Assembly: GCA_022842725.1 (NCBI GenBank)
Contig: JALHOZ010000003.1
Location: 124,001-188,000, forward strand
Direction of reading: 5' to 3'
Source: Saprospiraceae bacterium
GTDB lineage: Bacteria; Bacteroidota; Bacteroidia; Chitinophagales; Saprospiraceae
Length of the DNA: 64,000 nucleotides
The notes beneath the pieces were generated by a model that saw nothing but the letters and a program-made list of their open reading frames with translations, made no database searches and was not told the DNA's origin. The position numbers and the translations under genes were made by a program. Of this stretch, positions 9,101 through 16,902 are shown piece by piece; the first letter of the stretch is position 1; each line of letters begins with the position of its first letter.

Positions 9101-10538
9101 ATGAAACCGCTAAAACCTGATTAGCTCTGAGTCGTGCGTTTAATGAGATCGTTCCCAATTTCGGATGAAACGTATATTCACTCGTATTCAGCCTTCTTCC
9201 CCTGAATACTTCAAAATCCTTGGACTGTTTTAATCCTATTATCTGTAATTTTTGGGATACCTTATCAATATCTACAATGGTATTATCATTGATTATTTGA
9301 GCATATAGATTATTGGCATTATTCGTAGGCAGGCATTTCCCGTCAGCGGTTCTGATTCGGCAATTTGCATTGACAACTCCGGGATTGGATGTGAGATTCT
9401 CAGATTCTCCAAGGTCTGCAATAGCCGCTATCAGCGTACTGTTTGCCTGAAATTCAGGTCTGTCATCAGACACCCAGACTTCCAATTGCGCAATTTGATA
9501 AGACGTTGCAATAAAAGGCACCTTTTCCAATGCTTTTTCATACTCATTTCTGTTGAAATGAGATAAAAAGAAGTGTCTGTTTTCGTCGTATTCGTCGGGA
9601 TAAATTTCAAATTCAGTGATATTATTTCCATTCTGAACCTTTAAATTGTTTTGTTTGGCTCTTTGTTGAGAAACCAAAGCCGTCAATCTCAGTCTGGCAA
9701 ATTGTAATTCTGTTTTGATACCAAACAAACTCTGAGCTCCTTTGATCAGATTACTTCTCAAAGGAAGGTTAACATTACCAACTTCAATCTTTTTAATAAT
9801 ATCATCTTCATTAAATGCATCGGCGCCATATCCTATTTTCATCAACTGATCAAAATTAAAATTGGCTTGTGTATCGTAATTAAAATCAAGATTTAATTTT
9901 TTACCTATAGCTCCGTTGACATTCATACGTATCGCAGGCTGCCGGATTTCCGGTTGTGATTGTCTTTGAGCTCTTACCGGTAATGACGGGTCACTCCTTC
10001 TGCTGTACAACCACCCTACACTCAAATCGACATTACCCTGAGGTTTGATGTTGATTTCAGAACCTCCGAATAAACGATCGACCAGACTTTTACTTACGTC
10101 AATTTTTTCCATCGGATCAAGCTTGCCGGATTCAGATTTTTTATCTGCTTTAATGCCTGCCAATGAATTAAAATATGTTTTTTCCTGTTCTTTCGCACTC
10201 CATTCAAGGTATTCATCAAAAGTCATGTAGGTCGGGGTCCTGTAATATTCATCTCCGATTTTTTCATAAATAACATATTGGTCTGTGACCGGGTCGTATT
10301 CTACTTTTTGGTTGATTGTTGAAGGAAAAAGATCGAAGGGGTTATAAGTTTTGTCCGTTATATAGTCTCCTTTTCTGTCTACCAACGGAATAGTGTCTGT
10401 TTTACTTGGTTCTTCCTTTGGTTTTTCTTCAGGATTCGTCAATCTTTCAATATACCGGGTATCTGTGCTCATGATTGTTTCAATCATAAAAACAATCATT
10501 ATGGCTACAAATACTTTTGTCTTTACTCCAAAATGCAT
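3117..10538 (-). CDS. sprA: SprA/Sov, outer-membrane translocon of type IX secretion
   Basis: At 2473 residues this has the size of SprA, the very large beta-barrel that forms the T9SS pore and exports folded cargo carrying C-terminal sorting domains. It begins with a signal anchor (FVAIMIVFMIETIM). The sequence is dominated by alternating beta-strand segments, and recognisable SprA blocks include GNVNLPLRSNLIKGAQSLFG near residue 255 and LNFDFNYDTQANFNFDQ near 215. It ends in FRFNLQ, an aromatic-rich barrel C-terminus. Two lysine-rich low-complexity stretches interrupt the C-terminal third, at about residues 1930-1990 and 2350-2385. It is the only gene in the window long enough to be the pore, and its substrates are also encoded here. 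Confidence 0.95.
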   Translation of the reverse strand: MHFGVKTKVFVAIMIVFMIETIMSTDTRYIERLTNPEEKPKEEPSKTDTIPLVDRKGDYITDKTYNPFDLFPSTINQKVEYDPVTDQYVIYEKIGDEYYRTPTYMTFDEYLEWSAKEQEKTYFNSLAGIKADKKSESGKLDPMEKIDVSKSLVDRLFGGSEINIKPQGNVDLSVGWLYSRRSDPSLPVRAQRQSQPEIRQPAIRMNVNGAIGKKLNLDFNYDTQANFNFDQLMKIGYGADAFNEDDIIKKIEVGNVNLPLRSNLIKGAQSLFGIKTELQFARLRLTALVSQQRAKQNNLKVQNGNNITEFEIYPDEYDENRHFFLSHFNRNEYEKALEKVPFIATSYQIAQLEVWVSDDRPEFQANSTLIAAIADLGESENLTSNPGVVNANCRIRTADGKCLPTNNANNLYAQIINDNTIVDIDKVSQKLQIIGLKQSKDFEVFRGRRLNTSEYTFHPKLGTISLNARLRANQVLAVSYNYYYTDKCDTLFQVGQLASSSIQFGEQTPPLGSDPDTVVVASPKVMFTKLIKPINQNTTSPLWDLMMKNVYPLRTSQLNAQDFEFDVFYENDFGKGELLKYIPEEKLRKLPLLQAFNLDRLNRYGDPQPDGIFDFISGVTVIENTGSIIFPVLEPFGRSLRNNTINYFNDIQGTPLTPEEIGTLDSLYVYNELYDTTITIARQSLEKNKFVLRGKVKGASNGIINLGPFIPRGSVRVTAGGKMLIEGQDYEIDYSLGTLRIINETYLAQGTPVNVSFEDNSVFNFQQKTMNGLRAEYTFDKNTFLGATYLRYKERPFTGKVSIGDDPVSNQVIGVDFTKTADIPWMTKLVDKLPFYSTKEKSTLNFASEAVLYLPGHNKFIDGNTDYDGIAHVDDFEGAITGFNLGSFNPNQWILSSTPDNNLNFPESKLDNSLIYGANRAKLAWYVMDLGVAPNNSNPYTRQVLQTELFKLRETPIGQNQLFTFDLSYYPEERGPYNFDIPGGYTGYTQGIRLENNQIRLNDPKSRWGGVMRYFQNPDFEQANYEFIEFWLLNPFMSRPDGIQHEPGEEGEIVFNLGNVSEDVIKDDILFFENALPTPNQPFPIKPTVYGRTTTSVPLVNGFDLQEGQDQDVGYDGMDNARELDKHAAWLASIGGNIPSVTLDPAADDFVFFNDPAVASLDLLERMKNFNGPEGNAPLNNNNANSQFVRGNRYPETEDMNNNRTLDKTESFYEYRVKIKNNNGFLDTTDLQFYKQSIFVPGGSSRPNEVWYRFVVPLSNGRAINDITGFRSIQFMRMYVTNFEKPKVFRMAEFQLLRSQWRKQNTVCDDDTKFDPNFTLDEVGLQENSERLPFNYITPAGIVDQFVNQGTNNIRLDEKSLSLSVTDLKKGCAVGATKLTRLDINQYKRLQMFVHAENKTNRTQHEKMAFVFRIGKDFVNNYYEYQMPLKLSNKDFPRNPDSIWMKENFINLNLDSLLLVKNLRNASGTPATEVFSIAGSPSRGDTLRIIGNPSLGLVKVWYVGMRSYADSPNDTTGVEVWVNELRLVDFREDPAFAAQSRLQVQMADLGEINLAGNYSSNGYGGLDQRIQERQREEVLQYDAAVNVEAGKLLPKSLEVKAPVFAQYSKTIITPQYDAFDRDIEVRDKINRAQSEAEKREIRGRNIDETTIKTFTVTNLKINKGKDMPWSPKNFGFSYSFTENTRQTPIIEEEKSVTRTIGLDYVFSRKSTYLQPLKFIKSDALKVLSELNIGLLPNNFSFNSKMVRLNNSRRFRLPEQPVFLFEDLRFTWDRNYSLDWDITKSIRFNFRANATSLIDELRQAGIEDNPEDRPWFDEFGNRQEIPSDVRVDDYVRDYRNNNIRKLGRAKFYTHNASLNYRLPFNLIPILNWVSGTADYKMNYGWEGGSLQPIDELDNPIGNILQNGQNRGLNTTFAFDKLYNKWDYLKSIETGKGVRKQKKNSSKTPPVSIRDAKKGKGGDVQESKGTDEDKDGKDKKTDKKKEDKPRDPTMAERILIRPLMTLRSVKFNYKEELSTMIPGYMQESKLLGLNPGFDAPGLDFVAGLQPRISGENNWLQNNKQWFNDSKVFNNALQQNKRHNFDVKVLLEPFKDFSIDVNFNKNYSQNHTEVFRAKGATEGEFLQLAKYDVGSFDASNIAVNTMFMDAKDLYNQFKNNRIIISKRLPNIPGAGLDSLGHAFGYGPTNNAITIPAFIATYTKQDPNTINLDQRNEFSKLSYIPKPNWQLNYNGLSKLKGMKKRFSNITIKHGYRSTIRVNRFETQPNFNETDPFLELGPNGGYFSRFEIPDIVINESFAPLIGISIKTVKDFKIDFEFKKARGITLTQTQLLQTNNTEIIFGSGYVWKNFKGFSRKSKSKSKKKSKKAESIDDAKADPTNVKKGTTAKGRELRFNAAFSYRDDESLVFNLQDGLDTPRADRGSTTIAFNPTLEYDLNKNLALRYYFEYSYNRPKTTQSFPVFTVRTGIMFRFNLQ

Positions 10539-10642
10539 AACGTGATTCCTTATTTTAACCTATTTTGTCTACAGATACTTAAAATACATTTGTGTATAAC
10601 GCAAAAAGTCGCATTTATTGTATATTCAGTGTCCAATGATAT

Positions 10643-11239
10643 TTAATTCATCTGTTTTAAAACTCTTTTTATCAACTCTTCCACCTGAAGGTTTTCGGCT
10701 TCAGCATCAGGTATTGTTTTAATATGTTTGTCAACTGCCGGTTTCGGGAAACCTAAAGCAAGCAAAGCAGACATTGCTTCGCTTTTGACAGAGGGACTGA
10801 TACCGTCCTGAAATACCGGCATTTGAATATCTCCGGCTTCTTTCATTACTTTTTCTTTTAAATCCAGAATGATTCTTTTGGCTGTTTTAGGGCCAATTCC
10901 TTTTACTTTTCCCAATGCAAAAGCATTTTCCTGAATGATGGCTGTTTTGACTTCTTCAGGTGACATGTACGACAAAATCACTCTGGCAGTATTAACGCCA
11001 ATTCCGGAGACGGACAACAACAGAATAAACAAAACCCTTTCTTCATTGTCAAAAAATCCATACAGGGATTGTTCGTCCTCTTTTACATGAAGATAAGTCA
11101 ATATTTTGACAGAATCCAGATTTTCCAATTTTGAATAGGTAAACAGACTGATATTGACGTGATATCCGACTCCCTGACACTCAACATATATATAGGTTGG
11201 TGTTTTATATGTGATTTGGCCTTTTAAGTATGCAAACAA
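10643..11239 (-). CDS. ruvA: Holliday junction DNA helicase subunit RuvA
   Basis: RuvA binds four-way DNA junctions as a tetramer and loads the RuvB motor for branch migration in recombinational repair. The 198 residues show the N-terminal OB fold (FAYLKGQITYKTPTYIYVECQGVGYHV), two helix-hairpin-helix motifs (LLSVSGIGVNTARVIL and GKVKGIGPKTAKRII) and the C-terminal RuvB-contact helices (SALLALGFPKPAVDKHI). Translation probably starts at the TTG at 11239, because this gives the family's standard M-x-AYLKG N-terminus and no ATG is close by. It lies just upstream of sprA in the same orientation, as in many Bacteroidota. ruvB and ruvC are not in the window. Confidence 0.95.
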   Translation of the reverse strand: MFAYLKGQITYKTPTYIYVECQGVGYHVNISLFTYSKLENLDSVKILTYLHVKEDEQSLYGFFDNEERVLFILLLSVSGIGVNTARVILSYMSPEEVKTAIIQENAFALGKVKGIGPKTAKRIILDLKEKVMKEAGDIQMPVFQDGISPSVKSEAMSALLALGFPKPAVDKHIKTIPDAEAENLQVEELIKRVLKQMN

Positions 11240-11376
11240 TGCAGATTCGTTTCTGTGTTAATAATTAAAAACGGTTGTAAAAGTGCAAAGGTAGAAAATA
11301 TATTATATATTATAATTATTTTATATACGAATTTAATATTTGACCCTTTTTCCTTGAAATAACGCGTAAAAACGGC

Positions 11377-11384
11377 TATCTTTA
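11377..11384 (+). promoter_or_regulatory. Candidate -7 promoter box
   Basis: TATCTTTA differs by one base from the Bacteroidota -7 consensus TAnnTTTG. A CTTG at 11353-11356 lies 20 bases upstream as a possible -33 element. The box is 25 bases ahead of the ATG at 11410. Confidence 0.5.
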
Positions 11385-11409
11385 CCCTATTTTACGCCAA
11401 AATAGTAGT

Positions 11410-12822
11410 ATGGGCATGGAATACCAGATGATAAAAACGGAACAAAAGGCATTGGAAATCAATCTGAATGACCCTATTTACGGAACCTTTGCCGAAATAG
11501 GTGCAGGTCAGGAAGTTGCCCGAAATTTTTTTCAGGCCGGTGCTGCTGCCGGTACCATTGCAAAAACCATGTCTGCCTATGACAAAACATACTCTGATGC
11601 CATTTACGGACCTGAGACCAGCAACCGTTATGTCTGTGAAGCAAGACTTTACAAAATGTTGGAGCACGAATGGACGCTTATGGAAGAAAGGCTTTCGTCT
11701 TCAAGGCCGGATGCTACTTTTTTTGTTTTTGCTGATACGGTACAAGCTATTAATTACAGCAGAACCATCAAGGGTAACGGATGGCTTGGTTTACGTTTCA
11801 GATTAAGACCTGATGGACCCTATAATGACATGGTCCTGCATGTCAAAATGTTGGATACAAATAACAGACTTCAGCAGGAAGCCATCGGCATTTTGGGTGT
11901 AAATATGATTTATGCCTCCTTTTATTTTAACCGTGATCCGGAAAAAATGGTACAATCCCTTGTAGATAATATAAAAGACAGAGTTTCCATCGATTTACTT
12001 AGGATCAATGGTCAGGATTTTACTTTTTTTGATAAAAGACTGATTTCTTTATATCTGATAAAACATCACCTGACGAAAGTTACATTATTTGATGTCAACA
12101 AAGAAAGTATTCATGCATCAGAATTTTTATACCGCGGTTCCCTCATGGTCATTCGTGGAAATTTCAGACCTCCAACTGTTGTAACGCTTGATGTTATAAA
12201 ATCCGGTTTTCAGCAGTTCAAAGCTGAATCAGGCGCTCCTGAAGATAAACTGTTTCTGATGCTTGAAATGACCAAAGAATATTTGACAAATGAACAAGGG
12301 ATCATAGACGAAAAAGATTTTCTTGACAGAGCTGATATGTTGCTGGCATTAGGACATCGTGTATTACTGTCGAATTGTGAAAATCATGAAATGTTGATCA
12401 ATTATCTCAGCGATTATAAAATTGCCAACTTGGGACTGGTTATTGGCGTTTTGGAATTACAAAAAATCATTTCTGACAAATTTGAAAATAATCAGGACGG
12501 AAGATTACTGGCTTCTTTTGGCGAATTGTTCAGTCAAAACATTAAAGTATATGTGTATCCTGCACTTGACCCGACGAATGGCCAACTGACCACCGCTTTA
12601 AACATGGACGTTCCTGAAAAAATTAAGTTTTTATATCATTATCTTGTGGATAGTAAACAAATCATTCCAATTCACGACTTTACAGAACAAAATCTCCACA
12701 TTTACCCGAATGAGGTGCTTAAAAATATTCAATCAGGTGACAAAACCTGGGAACAAAAAGTTCCTGATGCTTTGGTAAAACTTATTAAAGATCGTCAACT
12801 CTTCGGTTATCACGAATCATAG
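11410..12822 (+). CDS. Conserved protein of unknown function, GTFAEIGAGQEVAR family
   Basis: A 470-residue soluble protein with no signal peptide or membrane segment. Its N-terminal block (IYGTFAEIGAGQEVARNFFQAGAAAGTIAKTMSAYDK in two adjoining pieces) is extremely conserved in Bacteroidota and, as I recall, in some cyanobacteria. Database entries call relatives nicotinate-nucleotide adenylyltransferase or TonB-dependent receptor, but I see neither the HxGH nucleotidyltransferase motif nor a barrel or plug. The family often begins at the methionine corresponding to 11428 (MIKTEQKALEIN), so translation may start there. It stands alone, divergent from ruvA and convergent with the PEGA lipoprotein gene. 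Role unknown. Confidence 0.8.
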   Translation: MGMEYQMIKTEQKALEINLNDPIYGTFAEIGAGQEVARNFFQAGAAAGTIAKTMSAYDKTYSDAIYGPETSNRYVCEARLYKMLEHEWTLMEERLSSSRPDATFFVFADTVQAINYSRTIKGNGWLGLRFRLRPDGPYNDMVLHVKMLDTNNRLQQEAIGILGVNMIYASFYFNRDPEKMVQSLVDNIKDRVSIDLLRINGQDFTFFDKRLISLYLIKHHLTKVTLFDVNKESIHASEFLYRGSLMVIRGNFRPPTVVTLDVIKSGFQQFKAESGAPEDKLFLMLEMTKEYLTNEQGIIDEKDFLDRADMLLALGHRVLLSNCENHEMLINYLSDYKIANLGLVIGVLELQKIISDKFENNQDGRLLASFGELFSQNIKVYVYPALDPTNGQLTTALNMDVPEKIKFLYHYLVDSKQIIPIHDFTEQNLHIYPNEVLKNIQSGDKTWEQKVPDALVKLIKDRQLFGYHES

Positions 12823-12881
12823 TGTTCAGGTTATATACCAACTATTTTAACCTTTTTTGTGCTTGAAAAGGGTATGTAATA

Positions 12882-13394
12882 TCATTCCTTGCCTTCCAGA
12901 ATGCTTTTTCTGATATCTTTATACTCCTTTTCTGTATATTTTCCAGCCTTGTAGGCTTCTTGCAGAGTTTTAAGTCTCGATAATTTTGAATTTTCTTGAA
13001 CTGAATTTGAGCTATCCTGTGTCATATTTTCAGGTAAAACAATGTTCGTTTTTAGATGAAGCTTATAAAAATATTCTTCTTTAAACATTCTGTCATAATC
13101 AAAAGGAAAAACGAGTACATAGCCCAAAACACTGATAAACTTATTTACATCTCCATCCTTATAAAATACGGTATCGATGCCAGTAAATCCTTTTTTTTGA
13201 ATATTGACTTTTAATATTGTTTCATCAGAAATAGTCGTTGAAAACTTGTAAGGCGTTTTCCCTTTATATCTTCCGTTGATGTATACTTCTGCTTCTGGTG
13301 GTTCACTTACAATAGTACAAGTTGAAACACAGGATTGCATTGTCATAAGCATCATGAAAAAACAGATAGAGGATAGAAACAGATTGATTTTCAT
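12882..13394 (-). CDS. PEGA-domain lipoprotein with SHOCT-like C-terminus
   Basis: A 170-residue lipoprotein with a signal ending at C22 (LMTMQSC). Residues 27-75 form a PEGA domain (SEPPEAEVYINGRYKGKTPY), a small surface-exposed beta fold. The last 30 residues (LKTLQEAYKAGKYTEKEYKDI) resemble a SHOCT module, a short helical hairpin usually found at the ends of membrane or oligomerising proteins. The central segment FDYDRMFKEEYFYKLHL recurs in PEGA lipoproteins. No enzyme motif is present; a role in envelope structure or surface attachment is plausible but unproven. Confidence 0.75.
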   Translation of the reverse strand: MKINLFLSSICFFMMLMTMQSCVSTCTIVSEPPEAEVYINGRYKGKTPYKFSTTISDETILKVNIQKKGFTGIDTVFYKDGDVNKFISVLGYVLVFPFDYDRMFKEEYFYKLHLKTNIVLPENMTQDSSNSVQENSKLSRLKTLQEAYKAGKYTEKEYKDIRKSILEGKE

Positions 13395-13712
13395 TACATA
13401 AATTTTTTTACTGATTAAAATATTTTGTTTGTTTATATATCAGAATCCTGTCAACAAATTTAATATGATTTTTTGAATCTTCGGTATGATAATCTGACAA
13501 TTTTAATATGATTTTTAAAAAAAGAACTCCGGTTATAAATGAAATGTTGTTTCTATATTGAGGAAAGGATCAAATCCATAGCTGTTAACGGTAAAGTTTT
13601 TTCCAAAATTCAATTACAGAACAACTATCCCTTTTTGTTTTCGTTACATAAATAGTACTTATTGTACTCGTAAATACGTCATTCAGTCAATTATAAAACG
13701 ATCCCGATATTT
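13395..13712. other. Intergenic region with a 15-bp direct repeat
   Basis: This gap separates the divergent PEGA lipoprotein and glycosyltransferase genes. It holds two exact copies of TTTAATATGATTTTT at 13459-13473 and 13502-13516, spaced 43 bases apart (about four helical turns). It also has a small hairpin, AGTAC-ttatt-GTACT, at 13654-13668. No coding sequence or structured RNA was recognised. Confidence 0.5.
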
Positions 13713-14816
13713 ATGGTTATTGCTTTCGATGCTAAAAGACTTTTTACAAATTTTACAGGTCTCGGTAATTACAGCAGAACATTGGTCAAAAACCTGCAGA
13801 AATATTACCCCCAACATGAATATCATCTCTTTACACCAAAAATAACAGAAAATGAAGAGACCCGATACTTTTTAGACACAAACAAATTTACCATCCATTC
13901 TTCTTCTGAACCACTGTGGAGAACCTACAAAATGAGTTTCGTGATCAATCAACTCAAACCCGATATATTTCATGGTCTGAGTCACGAAATTCCTTTAGGA
14001 TTAAAAAATAATGTCAGAAAGGTTGTTACTTTTCATGACCTGATTTATGAAATTTATCCTAAACAATTCGGAATCTGGGATCGTAACGTGTATAAACTGA
14101 AGTACAAAAAAGCAGCAAAAACAGCTGATATGGTCGTATGTATCAGCAAAAGCACACAAAATGATCTTGTTCAGTTATACAAAATACCTCAGGAAAAAAC
14201 CTGTATTGTGTACCAAAGTTGTCAGGATGTTTTCCAGCAAAATTCCAACACCTTACCAACAGTAACTTTACCTGAAGTTCCATATTTTTTATATGTGGGT
14301 TCTCTTATTCCCAGAAAAAATCTGAAATCTATCGTACAATCGTTTGCTGCTTTGGCTGACTCTTTTAAAAAACCTTTTGTAATTGTCGGATCAGGACCCG
14401 ACAAGTACGTTGATCAGGTCAAACGGCAGATATCCGAGCTAAACCTTGAATCCTGGTTTCATTTTATCAGTCATGTCGATAATCACCAACTTGTACATAT
14501 TTACGATCAGTCTTATCTTTTGTGTTATCCTTCGGTTTATGAAGGTTTTGGTATTCCCGTTATTGAATCTTTATTCCGTAAAAAACCAGTCATTACCTCC
14601 AATCTTTCATCTCTTCCGGAAGCTGCCGGTCCGGGTGGCCTGCTGGTTGATCCCACAGATCCTGAGGATATAAAACTTGCTATTGAAAAGCTGTCGGATA
14701 AAAACCTGTATGAAAAACTTTCGTTTGATGGTTATGATTATGTAAATCACCATTTTTCAATGAAAGCTACGGCCGATTGTTTAATGGAACTCTATCTTTC
14801 TTTATGTTCCCGATAA
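13713..14816 (+). CDS. Glycosyltransferase family 4 (GT-B fold)
   Basis: A 367-residue retaining glycosyltransferase of the GT-B type. The N-terminal half carries a glycine-rich acceptor loop (NFTGLGNYSRTLVKNL). The C-terminal half has the nucleotide-sugar block FLYVGSLIPRKNL and the EX7E signature, E277 and E285, in YEGFGIPVIESL. Such enzymes add a sugar from an NDP donor to lipopolysaccharide, capsule or exopolysaccharide precursors; donor and acceptor cannot be read from sequence. It stands alone, its 3' end overlapping the convergent DUF2306-like gene by 15 bases. Confidence 0.88.
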   Translation: MVIAFDAKRLFTNFTGLGNYSRTLVKNLQKYYPQHEYHLFTPKITENEETRYFLDTNKFTIHSSSEPLWRTYKMSFVINQLKPDIFHGLSHEIPLGLKNNVRKVVTFHDLIYEIYPKQFGIWDRNVYKLKYKKAAKTADMVVCISKSTQNDLVQLYKIPQEKTCIVYQSCQDVFQQNSNTLPTVTLPEVPYFLYVGSLIPRKNLKSIVQSFAALADSFKKPFVIVGSGPDKYVDQVKRQISELNLESWFHFISHVDNHQLVHIYDQSYLLCYPSVYEGFGIPVIESLFRKKPVITSNLSSLPEAAGPGGLLVDPTDPEDIKLAIEKLSDKNLYEKLSFDGYDYVNHHFSMKATADCLMELYLSLCSR

Positions 14817-15461
14817 ATCCCTTTTTGGAGGTTTTGTTTTTGCAATTTCTCTGACAATAACAGGTACCAGCAACAAACTAGGGCCAAGCCACGCAACAAG
14901 GTCAGGTACATTCCACTTCCACGCCTGATTGACAGTAAAAGCTGTGACCGCTCCGATGTAGCTGCCCAGTATATTTCCGATATGTACCTGCAACCAATCT
15001 GAATTTTCCGGTTTTACCAAAAGAAAGGTTTTGATATGGCTTGCGACAAAATAAACACCGGCTACACCAAAAATTAACGGTATGACAGCATTTTGCCATC
15101 CGTAAGAAAATCCGATATACAGTCCAAATACCAATAATCCTGTATTGGCTATTCCTGATATTATATCAATGACCCAGTCAATAACTTTTCTGTTGCCCCT
15201 TTTAATCTTAATCGCTCTGTAAGCTATACATACACTGTAGTACGTAAAAAACGCGATAAACAAAAGGAACCATTTTTGGTGAATAACCGAAAGCGGTACC
15301 GCCGTTAAAAAAATGATCGTCATTCCGATCATATACATCCTGCCGGATAATCGGTGTACTGTATAGTTTTTTTTGAAAATAAAGGCTATTGGTCCTAAGA
15401 TTAAAACCATAAATCCGACCAGAACGTGGACAAAAGTGCTTATTTGTATAAATGATTCCAT
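14802..15461 (-). CDS. DUF2306-like multipass membrane protein
   Basis: A 219-residue inner-membrane protein with about seven hydrophobic segments (for example residues 10-30, 42-60, 66-84, 95-118, 125-145 and near the C-terminus). The pattern H-x3-G near residue 12, LGPIAFIFKK and HRLSGRMYMIGM is typical of DUF2306 proteins, whose conserved histidines have led to suggestions of haem binding or redox function. It precedes nothing in its own orientation except the barrel gene 3 bases upstream, so the two may share a transcript. Function unknown. Confidence 0.65.
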   Translation of the reverse strand: MESFIQISTFVHVLVGFMVLILGPIAFIFKKNYTVHRLSGRMYMIGMTIIFLTAVPLSVIHQKWFLLFIAFFTYYSVCIAYRAIKIKRGNRKVIDWVIDIISGIANTGLLVFGLYIGFSYGWQNAVIPLIFGVAGVYFVASHIKTFLLVKPENSDWLQVHIGNILGSYIGAVTAFTVNQAWKWNVPDLVAWLGPSLLLVPVIVREIAKTKPPKRDLSGT

Positions 15462-15464
15462 GAT

Positions 15465-16763
15465 TTATTTTTTTCTGTATTTTTTAAACGTGCTTACTCT
15501 GTTGAAAAAATATACGTATTGGATAAAATTAAACTCCAGATAGTCGTACATCATTTTTTCAGCACCAACTTTCAAATGTAGTCCCGGCATGTATCGAAGA
15601 TTGGTTCTTAAAAGACTGGTTTCAACATCTGACAAATTGATATCCCAACCAAAAACAATTCCTAAGGCCAGTTTTGTATCTGTAACCTTCAGCTTTTCTT
15701 TATGGTCTAAAGTCAGATGTTCAAGATTGACTGAAGGACCAACAAAAGGAACAAAACCTCTGTAAGTAAATAAAAAGTGGTAGGCCTCCAAAGCTAATGA
15801 GCTTCTTGTTACCTGTATTTTGGCATCAAAAGCCTTGATATGTTGAGACATATATCTTGCAGCCATATTCACATTATATCGGCCTTTATGAAAATATCTT
15901 CCCACTGCCAATTCAGGTACAAACGCTGAAAAAATCATCTGATCGTATTGGTATGGAACATTTTTTTTCAAATAGGGAGACTGGCTCATCTGCAGGGCAG
16001 TTGATGGTCCGAAAGCGACGTACCAACTGTCAAATGCCTTTTCTTTTGTCAAAACATAGTGTTTTTTATTCAGCTGGTCAACTGATTTTTCACTGGAATA
16101 TCCTTTATCTGTGTCCATATATCGTATGAAGCCAATGTTAAAATTCCAGGGATTAATCGTGACAGGTACGATATTTTCCGGCGACAGATAATAATCGAAT
16201 CGATTCCTCCAGTTGTAGCGGGCCCCTGCTGAAAATAAAAACTTTTTACCTGTAAACGTCAAACCAAGTTGCACAGGAGAAACAAATCCTGAATATCGTG
16301 CACCACCATATACTGTAGTATAGTCTTTTTGGTCAATCCGGTAAGTAAAAGGTTGAAAACTCATTCCGATATAGGGTCGTAGTGTATTCACTTTTAGGGC
16401 CAGAGGATAAAATTTAAAGCCCGTTTCCACACTTTCTCTGTTTACAAATTTTGTGGTATTTTCAGGTCTTTTTCCAAAATTAGGTCCTATCGGAAAGGTT
16501 ACATAAAAATCAGCATGACCCCAAAAGTGTACGCCTCCGATTGTAATACCGGGTCTGAATTGGGCTGGTGTGGTGATTTGACTGCTTCCGGATCCAAAGC
16601 TGCCTTTACCAATCGCCATCATGTCCAATCCTATCGTCAAAGAAGCAAAATCCGTGTTTTTTTTCATGACTTCAACCCTGAATACCGTGTCGATTTGTCC
16701 TGTTAAAGGAATGTGGGTCATAAGTCCGAAGACAAGTGCTGTGATTTTAAAATATAACATCAT
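15465..16763 (-). CDS. Outer-membrane beta-barrel protein of unknown function
   Basis: A 432-residue exported protein. The N-terminus (LYFKITALVFGLMTHIPLTGQ) is a signal peptide with cleavage likely after G22. The mature part alternates hydrophobic and aromatic residues in beta strands separated by Gly, Asp and Asn turns, for example RPYIGMSFQPFTYRI and FLFSAGARYNWRNRFDYY. It closes with an aromatic stretch (YLEFNFIQYVYFFNRV), as expected for an outer-membrane barrel. No plug, OmpA or sorting domain is present. Its stop lies 3 bases ahead of the DUF2306-like start. A candidate promoter is just upstream. Confidence 0.65.
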   Translation of the reverse strand: MMLYFKITALVFGLMTHIPLTGQIDTVFRVEVMKKNTDFASLTIGLDMMAIGKGSFGSGSSQITTPAQFRPGITIGGVHFWGHADFYVTFPIGPNFGKRPENTTKFVNRESVETGFKFYPLALKVNTLRPYIGMSFQPFTYRIDQKDYTTVYGGARYSGFVSPVQLGLTFTGKKFLFSAGARYNWRNRFDYYLSPENIVPVTINPWNFNIGFIRYMDTDKGYSSEKSVDQLNKKHYVLTKEKAFDSWYVAFGPSTALQMSQSPYLKKNVPYQYDQMIFSAFVPELAVGRYFHKGRYNVNMAARYMSQHIKAFDAKIQVTRSSLALEAYHFLFTYRGFVPFVGPSVNLEHLTLDHKEKLKVTDTKLALGIVFGWDINLSDVETSLLRTNLRYMPGLHLKVGAEKMMYDYLEFNFIQYVYFFNRVSTFKKYRKK

Positions 16764-16785
16764 ACCTTTTTTTGATTTATGTTGG

Positions 16786-16793
16786 CAAAGGTA
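16786..16793 (-). promoter_or_regulatory. Candidate -7 promoter box
   Basis: Read on the minus strand this is TACCTTTG, an exact match to the Bacteroidota -7 consensus TAnnTTTG. It lies 22 bases ahead of the ATG of the barrel gene. No good -33 TTTG is seen at the expected spacing. Confidence 0.5.
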
Positions 16794-16902
16794 TGGGCTC
16801 TTATTTTACCTGACTGAATAAAGGGACGAACAACCCGGTTATGGGATATTGATCAATGATCCGGGACATTTATCCGGTTTTGGGACAAATGACAAAGCAA
16901 AA

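Noticed and set aside
11410-12822. Nicotinate-nucleotide adenylyltransferase, as some databases name this family
   Set aside because: No HxGH or SSTxxR-type motif and the size is wrong for NadD.
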